Shown: one piece after another, positions 45,190 to 56,140 of the stretch
Layout: every line of letters begins with the position of its first letter
Position numbering within the stretch: position 1 is the stretch's first letter
Program-made: the position numbers and the translations under genes
DNA from: Fasciola hepatica
Taxonomy: Eukaryota > Platyhelminthes > Trematoda > Plagiorchiida > Fasciolidae
DNA length: 64,000 nucleotides
Direction: 5' to 3'
Assembly: GCA_948099385.1 (NCBI GenBank)
Contig: CANUEZ040000107.1
Span: 1,054,001 to 1,118,000, forward strand
The notes under the pieces: generated by a model
The model's database searches: none
Seen by the model: only the letters and a program-made list of their open reading frames with translations
What the model was told of the DNA's origin: nothing

Positions 45190-48100
45190 CAGCCTCACCA
45201 GGTAAGATTCTTGGTTTATTTCCAATGCGTGACTTGGATTTTATGGTCAAATGTGGGTGGTTCGTTAAATATCCATTTTTTTCGCCGCGATGAAGAAGTA
45301 TCTACCGAAAACCGGAAAATTCCCCTACTACGTTAAAGACGACGGGAATGACGTTGTGCAAGCCCATCAAGCACTTATCTTTGTGATAGAGATATTTCCT
45401 ATTCTTCTTGTGATTGATAGCAAGGTTTTCTCCTTATTCATGCAATCAGTTTGGCATAAAAAGTGTGGTGTGCAAAAGGCGAACACATCCTCTGTGGATG
45501 ATGGTGTTAGCTGCTGTGGGATAAAAGTAACGGCCAATTATAATTAAGTATTTGTTATGGAGGAATATTTGATAAAAACATCCCGTGAACCAATGCAAAC
45601 AAGGGTAAAGAAAAGTTAGTTTTTGTAGCCTTCATCGGTTCATAAGCCATTATTACACTAATAATGAAGGTGCCTACGTGTTACAACCAAGAAAGTATCG
45701 GAATCGCATCGCGAACTGTTTTCACCATCGACGCACATTGAACGGACTGTGGTGAGAATTAAAGGGCTTATCAATACGTCTGTCATAAAAAGAAATTCCC
45801 CAAACACACTAAAGTTAGTGAATTTGCGCAACTCATCACCCTCATCTAGGTGGATTGCAAGCAATCACAAACTATTTCGTTGATGAGACAGTATCAAAGC
45901 TGCCCTGAAAACCTTAAAATTTACCTTGCCCAAAAGATGAAACAGTTCCCTGTCTGTCGAACCAGAAGGTATCCTGGGATACTTGCGATAAAACAGAATG
46001 AAGCAACAGGTCATATCTCACACGAGGCTGTATATCGTATGGAAGCTGACAAGTCTGTCGGGTTGTCACTGAATTTCACATTAGAAAAACACCGGAAAAA
46101 TTCAATGATTTAATCTTCACAGTTTTTTGCTAAAAGTCACGACTGAAGTAAACTTAGGGATTTTTCATGATGTATAAGGAAGAATTTGTCGCAAGTTTTC
46201 CATATAACTTGGAAAGTTTTACGGGGGTGGAACTGCCCATTATGGAGATAAGTTATTTTCAAGAGCCCCGATGTCTAGGGAATTTCGACAATAACTGTAC
46301 ACGCGATTGGGTATAGAAAGTCCAGTTTCACACCGTACGAATACCGATGATTCGATTTTGTTGCTGAGGAAAGTCACTAAACTGATATTCTCTAGCAACT
46401 AACACGTTAGTAATTGCATCAAACGAATACACGTTGCGGATTTAGTTTGGGTTTCAAATATGGGATGCGGTGAAAATTGTCGGCTTCGATTCAGTGGCTA
46501 CGTTTTGGTGGGCATCTCTGATTTGTGAAACTCCAGTGCCACTGCGTTTGAACGCGAAATGCGTAGCACAACCCTTCCTATTCTGATAAAAGACAATCCA
46601 GGAACCTGTTCAACAAATGCGGACATTATTTGTTATAGACTAAGCTAAAGAAAATCATGCATTTCCAGCGGATATAATGTGCACCCGACAGCTCTGTACT
46701 ACATGAATTGATGACATTGATGAACATCTTAGTCATGCGGAAAAAGCGGAAAATTATAAACAAGAAAACATATGATGAAACGAATGAATGTGAAACCTTG
46801 CTCTCATAAAATAGCTTAAAAAGATTTCAAGCTGTGGTTCTAGCATGTTTTCGTGTTGTTGTTGATATAACTCGGATTTCACTCCCAGAACCACGGCTCA
46901 ATTACTCAGTCCTAATTTCAGTTTCGGAATATAATCAAACAATAAACAAACGGAATTGACAGTGATCACGGGAACTTCGTAAACAATGAAAATAAAAACA
47001 GCAGGCATTTCGTTTATCTGTTCGCTCTCCCCGACTGGAATCACGATTCACCAGCACTGGTTAACTTGAGAACGGTCAAACAGTTTTACATCGATTTCAC
47101 TGTTAACAAATATGAACACGGAAGCTAATGGCATTAGGTTGTACGATGCGCTCAAATTTGCATGGCGAAAGTTATGCCCAATAAATATGTCGGAAATAGT
47201 GGCTTTTCTTTTAAGTGGTTCTTTTCTGATTTCAAATCATCCTCCGTGGATAACTGGTAGTCATCACGAGATCTGAACAAACGGGCCTCTAAGCAGGAAA
47301 GCATAAGCATATAAATACTTTTTGCAAATCGTCAATATAGCTAAATGTTCTTAGATTTCAGGATCGTCATTCTGACAACCTGATTTGTGCACTAGTTCTG
47401 TACAGCCTTTTCAATTCAAGTATGATAAAGCGGACTAGGTAGCTCTAAAATTACCATTCATGACGGGAGGTTGTCTCTCGCGGGGATTTCTTCAAAACCA
47501 AGCCTCAGGAAATAAAATGTGTGCCACTGAATGGGCAGCGAACAGAAGTGTAACTAAAAGTAATAGTGAGTTCGTTAACGCTGTCTCCACCTAACCAGTC
47601 GGGGTTATTGTGATTCGTAATGGATGTGTATGTGGGAATGATCGTGTGCTGAATGGAAGTGATTCCGTGAATGGAAGAACCAAAGCGAGAATGCGAAATT
47701 GAATGGAGCACGTGCGGAGTCAGTCAAGGACCGTGTGGTATGTTCATGAAGAAAAAAGCGGTTGCACGAAGTTGCATTTCTCTCACGGCCGTAATTTAAG
47801 ATATCACGAGAAACTGCCCCAATTTTATTAGCTTGCTGAATTCTACCATTTTCAAGGACCAGGTTTGGATGTCAGTATCCTTTCGAATGAGCGACCGTTA
47901 GCATGAACCAGGCACACATGGGAAGAATATGGACCATCTACTCCAATTTTAGACTGACATTATACTGTATTCTCCATAAAAATTAAACTCTTACAAAACA
48001 ACACACTGAAACCATTAGAGATTTCTGTCACGGACTGGCTGGATGTCGTCGTCTTAATTTTCTCTATATTTCATCTGATATTCGTAAACATTTATAGGTT

Positions 48101-50070
48101 TGAGTTGGCAATCTTCAGATCTCAAAATGCAGATTCATGGATCCAAGATAGTGTCAGGAATATCGCGAAAATACGCCTAGCACGAATTATCCCGCGTAAC
48201 GTGAACCAGATACAACAGACCGCCTAATCGACAAAAAAGCCGCGAAAAGTACTTGTTCATGTCCAAAGAGGGACTGGTCGCATGGCCAGTTCAAGTAGTT
48301 GGGGGAAGTTTCACTAATCACGTGATCTGGCACACCGATAATCCAATCAACCCACAAAGGACAAGACTGAAATGATCGCACGTGTGCCTGTGCAGCATCC
48401 ATTTGCTTTTTTCCATTTTCATTTTTTTGTCCAGTTACTCAATTTAATTATCCAATCTTCCATCCTAACGCGTTCTGGGCTTTCCACTTCCGGGTTGGCA
48501 CGATGAGAGCTAAGAAGTGGACATTTCTAACGGTATGGTCCGTGGTGAAATAATCGATTAAATCACGAGGTTTGTAAAACGAAAACTATCCGAGATTTTA
48601 CAAATTTTGCTCTAAAACGAGTTCGAAGAACCGCAAATTTCAGAGTTTTCGCAGTGATGACTTGGACTTATTAATGAAATAATACATCATGAAGTACGAA
48701 TGCTCCAATTCTCACCCAGTTAGTCTACATACTCACAAATTATTGGGGATGTTTTTTTCCGCTCAACCGACTTAGGCTCCGACTAGACTTTCTTTATTGG
48801 GATCAACAAAAGCAACCTTTAGGTTGATCGATTCGGATCTTAACTCTTTTTCTTCAAGAGCTCCATTTATTATTCCAATCTCTCAGGTGGGCCTCCTGTT
48901 ACCCTTCAATAATTCTTACCGAAGTAAATTTAAACAGATAGTATGAAGGTGTGTGGTTAAAAACACCAGAAGGCCTTAATAATGTGTTTAGTACTGACAA
49001 TATGAAATATGCTTTTATTGTGTATAAAAGGTACAATATTTCATGGGTTTGGTAGCAGCCAGTCAGAGGCTGCCGAAAAGGAAGCGGCCGGAATCTGCAG
49101 CATACAAACCCCAACGTCCACCATGATGGTTTTTGAACGAGCGCGATCTTTCTACTTTTTACAATGAACCTAATCAAAACCTGCTCAGACTGAGTGCCTT
49201 CTGATTGAACAAAGTGAAATTTGAATTCGTCTTAAGAAAACGATTTGAAGTAGTTGCTCAATTCTCTGCTCCACCGGACTTGCTGGCTATAAGGTACCAA
49301 AACGGATGAATCATGATCAAACGGCTTTAGCAACTTGGGTAAAAGAGTATCACGAATGCTTTCAGCGAAATTCGTCATAGTGTTTTTCGTCAGTCGGCTT
49401 TGTACGAGAAAGTTCAGTGATCAACAGTTAGCTTGTTAACTACAGTATTTTACGTTACGTTTTTTTCACGTGAGATCGACCGCGCACGGACAGACGCAAA
49501 CAAATGGAGATAAAGACCACCCGTGAGAGACAACTGCTCGAGTGTAGTTTTATTTTCTACGAGTTTGCTCATTGGACCCACACGTTTAGTTGTGGCGGGC
49601 CGAAGTGCATCATTCTGTCCACATAAGGCAAATGACACCTCTGATGGAACTGAAATTGGTCAAAAAGTTGTCGAAAATTCGTCACTTCATCAATACACGA
49701 AACAGCTACGCAATATTCATTAGCTAAGAGTAGTACATAGAATTATTCCGCTTTTTCTCACAGTACTGGTCGATTTATTCAAGTGAAGCCATCATCAACA
49801 AATCTCACAGGACATCCACGCTATTAAGTAGAACTCATAAAACAACATACCGGAAATCATTACAAAATTTTAAGTACGGATTATTTGATAACGCCCATGT
49901 ACGCACTAGGTTCAAAGCGAAATCATTTCCACAGTTATTATGGACGGATTTATGGAGTCCAGTCATCAGTCCTTTGCATCCGTCTGTGCACTACTGAAGC
50001 TAATTTTATTCTTTCCGAATATTCTGTGATTGGCACTGTTTGTTTCTCACCAACCAAAAAACCGCACTTT

Positions 50071-50073
<3 letters not shown>
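45190..50073. other. Unassigned sequence
   Basis: About 4.9 kb in which I recognise no element, RNA gene or supported exon. Frames such as 45290-45547 and 45850-46113 lack motifs and splice support. Confidence 0.45.

Positions 50074-50118
<45 letters not shown>
50074..50118. repeat. (AT)n microsatellite
   Basis: About 22 AT units. Confidence 0.96.
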
Positions 50119-50121
<3 letters not shown>

Positions 50122-51599
50122 TATCTTTCATACCCGCCTGATTTCAGGCTGAGTGCCAAACGAAACAGTGCAGAAGGGTAAGAAGGACTGTACGAAATCA
50201 CATTCCACATGTTTACGAGGGCAATACTACCAAGTTGCCCAGGCCAAACTAAGTAGTTTTCTCAGGGGTTTGCAACGGGAGCCTTTAGCTATCCAAAGCT
50301 TAACCCGAAGGCAGGGGAACGGAGAGTATGGTTCGTAGCCCAATGCAGATCGGTGACTAATTGCTCAGTTCATCCGCCTTTGGGACGAGGCCTAAGATCC
50401 TGGGTGCCTAGAAAAACCCCTCCGCCACAGATGCCGGTGAGCACAATGTTATACGCCTCATACGTTACAGGCGGTTAGATTGAAATCAAGATCTAGCTAT
50501 CTCTCCTACACTGACTGGAAGCTGACTCACTCGGAGGAAACCGTTGGAATGTGAAGGTGGTTCTTTAGCATATTTGAACAACATCATAAACTTGACGCCA
50601 GTCGTGTTTTACTTTTTCGACCGGAATTTCTACTCCAAGCCTTTTGCCTCGTGCTGTCTCCGTATTGCGCTCACATTTACCGGTAACGCGCCACACATGT
50701 CTCATACAACTTTTTAAGAATCCGAAAACCGGCTCAAAGCACATGCAGTTTATTTATGTACTAGAAATCGAGAGGTTAGGTCCTCAACTTTGACCGCTAA
50801 ACGACTGTATTATCTGCTGTATCCCAACCGTTTTCTTTAACTCACGAAGTGAGCCTACCGTTTTGAATTCAACAAGAGTTGTGGATAAAAATGTTTTCAT
50901 GATTCAACTTTCAAACAATAGAAAGAACAATTATTTAGGGAAATAAGATGAGTTGAGAAGTGTCTCACTCAGTTCCTACCAAACATCATTTTCGTTGCGC
51001 ACATAACTATGGCTTTAAAAGGGCGATGATAAGTGCCCCGGAAAGTGCTAGTGCCCGAAGTCGATTTGTACTTAATGCAGCTTGATGGCAGAAAAGGTAC
51101 TACTAGCGGAACAAAGAGACAAACAGCGAAAAATATCTGGGCACAGTCCCAAGTGGTGGACACGTTTCATGACGCGATCTGTCGAGGGATCACCTCTACC
51201 AAAATCCAGAATAATCTGGTATTTAATTCCCGGATTTACCCAATTGTGACGGTGGAACCGCTTTTTACACGATCGTATTATGCAGCTGTTGATGACGTTA
51301 ACCATCATGTGCAGCCCGGCTTTCTCAGCACCGGCTAGGGATAGAAGCCACTCAATTACTGTTATATTTCCCCAATATCCCTTAAAACTTTCTACCTATT
51401 CATCATAGATTTTGAGGTCATTTTATGTAGAGTTCGGAAAAAGAGCGAACATATTGTCCACATATAACTGTGTTTGTGCTGTTCCCACTCAGATCGGGGA
51501 CTGAGCGGAAGATTAGGCGGAATCGGCATTCGTTACTTAGACGGAGTAAAACAATGTGACTACTTTGTGGACGGAAGAATTCTCAATGTGTTGAGGCTC

Positions 51600-51602
<3 letters not shown>
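50119..51602. other. Unassigned sequence between two (AT)n tracts
   Basis: A GC-richer patch at about 50230-50540 differs from its surroundings and may be an unrecognised repeat. The 101-codon frame 51033-51338 has no motif. Confidence 0.4.

Positions 51603-51663
<61 letters not shown>
51603..51663. repeat. (AT)n microsatellite, longest in the window
   Basis: About 30 TA units. Confidence 0.97.
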
Positions 51664-51666
<3 letters not shown>

Positions 51667-51884
51667 ACCGGATTGAGGACAAGCATGGTGCCAGCGAAAT
51701 AACAAACAGAGAAAAATTACAAAATTGAGGGGCGGGAAATAAAGAATCACCATAAAGATTCCAACAAGCAGAAGCATTTTTTTAGTATTTTCACCGTACA
51801 CGTTTGATAGATTTTTTTGTTCATTTTTCAACTGTTTATGGGAAAGGGGAAGTCAACAGATAGGTCATACATTATTCGCACCAC

Positions 51885-52230
51885 TGGATTCGGTTCTCAG
51901 ACCTATCTCTTAGCGTCTCTAACCGACGACAATCCTCATCTCTTGGGCCCCAACCAGGAAGGCGGGAAGCACCAACCGAAGCCAACATCTTCATGACCCA
52001 AAGTCAAGTCCTAACCTGACCCCATGCCTTTTCTACCAGCCTTACCCAGCAGGTGCAAAAAGAGTACGAAAAGGTAAACGATAGGCAGGCACGAACAAAA
52101 CGTGCCCCAGGCCATCGGAGGCGGTGTAGAGCAATTACCTCTGTGGGAGGACAATTATCTGCACCGAACACAAGACGACGAACCTCGTCATTGCTCACCC
52201 GACACCACCCACCAGGCACGAGCAATGCTT
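51885..52230 (-). mobile_element. RTE-type LINE, C-terminal fragment
   Basis: On minus, the frame at 52004-52258 reads CRVSNDEVRRLVFG and EVIALHRLRWPG, matching the RTE C-terminal block HRVSNAEVRxxVLG...RLRWLGH. After a frameshift and stop it continues KMLASVGASRLPGWGPRDED, then CRRLETLRD, the final conserved part of trematode RTE proteins. The RT itself is absent, so the copy is truncated at its 5' side. It could be the missing tail type of the RTE at 7.94-9.18 kb, but the two do not overlap enough to compare. Confidence 0.8.
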
Positions 52231-53407
52231 CACAAACATACGTTTGAATTATTCCCATTAAGGTGCTGAATTGTAATAAATTAATTAAGACAAATTCAAA
52301 CTCAATCGGATTTGAGATGATCTCCCGATTTTTCCAGGGGTTCTAATTTCACCTATTAGGTCTATGTCCGTTTCAATTAAAGTGAGGACTTTCATTTATC
52401 CTGACGTCGGTACTGTCCTTAAATAATCAATGAACTTGCAGTATCAATCACTCATTCCCTTGTTGGTGTGGTGCATTAAATGACCGTTGTCAGTTAGGCA
52501 CTGAAACTGAGAAGCAAACTATTCGAATAAGCATCCACTCCTGAAGGTCAACGTATGGTATACCGATTTCACACGTAGATAACTGTTACCAGTACAGCTA
52601 CTACTAGCGTCACCGCAACAAGAAAAAACCGAAATTTATTGTTTATTTTGATGACGTTGAAATTTCCACGTTCCTGATAATGTTTTCAGGTCTCATGAGT
52701 ATAAGCTGTTTTTGCTCTTCATAGCCGCGTTATACCAAATTTGTAAGCGCTATAAGCACTGCGCTAAATCATGAAAATGACAACTAGCCATGAACCATTC
52801 TTACCGCCAGACGAGAGAATTGTATCGATCGAAGTACAAATGACCTAGATTCTAACCCCTCCAAACTTCTGATCGAGAAACCCTCGACCTTCAGATTTCG
52901 TTTGGTACCCGTGGACACCTACTACGTGGCCAATACTGGCCAACACCATTGACCTGCTTATGACATCACTAGTGGGTAACTTTAAAGAAAGTCCGTGAAC
53001 CAGTAGGCAGAATAAAACAGCTTTGGAACATGAAGCAAATCTAAAGAGATTCAACGGGGTACTGAAAGCGAACTGGGTAAAATGGCGTTGTGTCAGATGT
53101 AGCATGATTGAAAAGCTCATAGCTCGTGTAATTAGAAAGAGAACCAACCCCGAGCTCTCAATCGATGTTTGTCCACCTCCAGCCTAGAGGGAAAAAAATG
53201 ATCTACTTCTTTGTAACCATTCGCTAGATGCATTTTTTTAGGATTTAAAATATTTAAATCATTGGTTGGGTATCGTTTCGACCTGTAGAAGTTACTGACA
53301 CTGTATTCTATCTGAGTATTCTGAACACGTGATTTAATATGCGAACTTTTGTAAGCAAATCTGTTTCCCCTATTTCGTTCCAATCTCAAGCTGAAAAAAG
53401 CAATCTA
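52231..53407. other. Unassigned sequence
   Basis: Nothing supported. Two minus-strand frames (52845-53147, 53132-53389) carry no known motif. Confidence 0.45.
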
Positions 53408-53549
53408 TTCAACCGATATAGTATCATTGCAAAAATGGGCACCATTTTGAATGACTTTTAAATTCGTGAAAGTGGTCACAGGAAAAGATAAAACACAACA
53501 AATAGAAAAGTCTCTGATTAACTTGTTGCGACCTTTGAAACCATAAGAT

Positions 53550-53882
53550 ATGATAGACTCAGTCACTTTTGAACAGATAGGCCCTACGGAAAAAATTATT
53601 CCCATACTGTACGGTTTGCCGAAAACAAATAGGAGTGGAGTCCCCTTAAGACCTAACCTCGACATGTGTAATTCGCCATACAATGAGGTGGCTGAACGGT
53701 TAAGATTGATGGAACCGGTAAGGCAGGAGATGTTAAGGCACAGCCTCAAAGACACATTTGATTTCATATACTGCGTGAAAGACCTGAATGTAAAAGGACG
53801 ACGGATGTTTTCTTTAGACATCACTTCACTTTTCACCATGGTCCCAATAGGTGAAACCACCGACTATCGGTGTGACTTTTAG
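53550..53882 (+). pseudogene. PLE-A RT, finger and motif A
   Basis: A 110-codon frame with PTEKIIPILYGLPKTNRSGV, PLRPNLDMCNSPYNEVAERL, and GRRMFSLDITSLFTMVPIGE (motif A, aspartate intact). It ends at a stop (TAG 53880-53882), beyond which PPEDLKQFLFSCTYNIQF and the beginning of motif B (QKDGVAM) continue. The minus-strand frame over the same bases is a shadow. Confidence 0.82.
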
Positions 53883-54052
53883 AAGTAACACAATTCAACC
53901 ATGCTTCCTCCAGAAGATTTGAAACAATTTCTGTTTTCCTGCACGTACAACATTCAGTTCAAATTTAACAATCAGATCTATCGCCAAAAGGATGGGGTAG
54001 CAATGCATGTGTAGTCAGTTCATCAGACTGCATAAGCCAACTGCTAGACAAG

Positions 54053-54340
54053 TTGAACTCAGCTCATACAAACTTACATTTCACAATAGAAACAGAGTCA
54101 AACAATACATTCGCCTTCCTTGACGTTCGGATGAATAGCCGTGAAGACGGCTCAGTCAGCCGGTCAGTATACAGAAAGGCAACATGGAAAGGGCAGTACA
54201 TTCACTTCCACAGCTTTTTGCCTCCAAAGATTAAGAAGAACCTAATTCGATACCTCAAAAAAGGAACAAGAAGAATTTGCTCGGAGGACACAGTTGAGGA
54301 AGAACCGCAGACAATACGCGGAACCTTCAACCGAAACTGA
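54053..54340 (+). pseudogene. PLE-A RT, post-palm region
   Basis: The frame contains NNTFAFLDVRMNSREDGSVS, RSVYRKATWKGQYIHFHSF and LPPKIKKNLIRYLKKGTRRI. These are the conserved PLE blocks FHFLDV, YRKPTWTGQYTHFHSF and the K-R-N-L helix. It lies directly after the internal deletion that removed motif C. Confidence 0.8.
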
Positions 54341-54559
54341 TACCCGGATCGGTAAGTTTAGAAAATGCTACGAATGAAAGTGGAAATCCCAGGGAAGTTT
54401 GTGGTGGGAAGAAAACCGGTATAGATCTCTGTGCCAGTTAAAGGTAACAAGCTGCCAGAGATTGTGCATAGAAGATTGACAGGGGTAATCAGCAAACCGT
54501 TCTAGCAGCTAAGCTCCGGGTCTGTTCCAAACCCGGCCTGTAGTGCTTTTCTGGTTGAA

Positions 54560-54950
54560 AGACAAAGTGCCTGATTCCGCAGCCTCATTCTGTGTATATT
54601 CATCCACTTGCTCCTGTGGAACAATGTTTATCAACCGCACTGACAGGAGTTAGTAAGAACGTATCCACGACCACCACCCTGCATGGTTAACACTAGAGCA
54701 ATAAAACTGCTCACAAAAGTTGTCGTTTCACACTTTGCTCAGACTAATCACGCAGTAAACTTGACTGAGACTTTCCGTGCGCTGTATAAGGTTTGGGGTC
54801 AACTGCCAAGATGGGCAAAATGTCTCATCCTAGCCGCAGTTTACGCTTTCGGCATCCAGCTCCACAACCCCCCCCCCCCCTCCCGGTGTGTTCGAAAGAA
54901 ATTTGTGTGTAATCTCCCTCCACCTCATAACAGGCCATAGACGAAAACTG
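54560..54950 (+). pseudogene. PLE-A GIY-YIG endonuclease remnant
   Basis: Pieces of CSCGT-FIN-RTD nuclease core appear near 54600-54660 with frame changes. The downstream helix region is open at 54683-54940 (VVSHFAQTNHAVNLTETFRA, then HNPPPPSRCVRK). A C13 run at 54868-54880 occupies the proline-codon tract. It is too damaged for activity. Confidence 0.7.
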
Positions 54951-55150
54951 ACGTAGCACATGAGAAACAACCCACAATCCTGTTTTGATTTTAAGCTGGA
55001 TCATATTTGTTTCCTTCCCTATTTTGTCCCCGTTTATCTTTATCAATCCCAGTTGAACCAATCCTTTAACTTGTCATAATATATTACGATGTAATGGTAT
55101 GAACACGAATCACTGAAGACGAGCTTGACTGCCAAACTGTGTTCTCTAAG

Positions 55151-56044
55151 TATTATCGTAGTTATGACTGTTTCCCACTTCACTTAGATATAATTTATGA
55201 TAGGATGGACGGTAAGTGCATTGTTCAGATGGTGGATGCAGCCTTGCGGACATTATTTGCAATGCCATGACCGGCTGTGGTCAAACGGTCATCTCGATGG
55301 ACTTAGGGCCTTTCTGCAACTAGTAACTCCCCAAATGGCTTCCCTGGATTCGCCACGAACCTGTTCTTGAAATTTGTACTATAATCACACAACAAGAAGA
55401 AGTAAATGAAATAACCATCAAACTAACAAATAAGAATTATTAACTGATCCCGCTCATCGTCTGTTGTCAGTTACCCATAGGATTACCGGCCTCATTGCAT
55501 CAAACGCACAAGCCCATGTTCTTCCGAAACTACTTATTGGCGATTTTTTCTCCGTAATTAGGTAGAATCACTTGAGTTTACATGAAACTAATCTATGCAC
55601 ATATAAATCTGCAAACAACTACTTGTTCTGAATCGCTGTATATGACCAAGTAATATGAAAAAGTGGTCCCGAAAGGATGAGCTAGCCTCATTAAATTCGG
55701 TGATAATTTACAAAACTTATCTGTATTCATTGGCCCCGAAGAAATGTGTTAAAGTAGACAGTGAAACAGGTGAGGATTACTGATGCATACGACATCACTG
55801 AAGGAGACTTACAGGTGATCAATTGGAGTCACTGATTGTCAAGAAAAGTCACAATTTTATACAGTCAAACTAATTCCGTTCAATAGACACGGATTATTTT
55901 AGACGAGACATGTTTTAAATTTATTTGATTCTTTCTGGTGACAGTATCTCATGTTCTGAGGCTTTGCATGACTGATGTTGAATGTTTCGTGACAATCTAA
56001 AAGAGGCTGTCAAAAATAGCTGTGCATTCCTTGTGGAATCTCAG
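55151..56044. other. Unassigned sequence
   Basis: No element or gene recognised between the PLE tail and the candidate exon at 56045. Confidence 0.45.
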
Positions 56045-56140
56045 ATATCTTCGTGGAACAGTTGAACAAAGTTCCCCCTCTAACTGTAGTTCATCTTCTT
56101 TGGTCCTCAAGGTTTACTAGTCTTCTGGGCGCTTCAACAG
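56045..56140 (+). CDS. Candidate internal exon, consensus donor
   Basis: The acceptor TTCCTTGTGGAATCTCAG precedes 96 bases that are open in one phase, IFVEQLNKVPPLTVVHLLWS, then SRFTSLLGAST, and end in a near-perfect donor CAG|GTAAGTTC. It enters with two bases of a split codon and leaves with one. The next acceptor-donor pair (56373-56431, TTGACTTTTAG...GTAAGT) is open only in a phase that does not follow directly, so at least one exon would be missing between them. The product is not recognised. Confidence 0.3.

Larger units (their letters stand above)
53408..55150 (+). mobile_element. Penelope-like element, family A copy 3
   Basis: Collinear with copy 1 from KMGTILNDF onward, and it keeps the RT-to-endonuclease region that copy 1 lost. 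RT finger and motif A are at 53550-53882, a stub of motif B (KDGVAM) near 53995, the post-palm region at 54053-54340, the endonuclease at about 54560-54940 and the 3' tail to about 55150. Between 53998 and 54040 the sequence jumps from motif B to the region after motif C, so the catalytic YxDD box is deleted. Several stops and frame changes occur as well. Confidence 0.85.

Noticed and set aside
53405..53860. 151-codon minus-strand frame
   Set aside because: Shadow of the + strand PLE reverse transcriptase.
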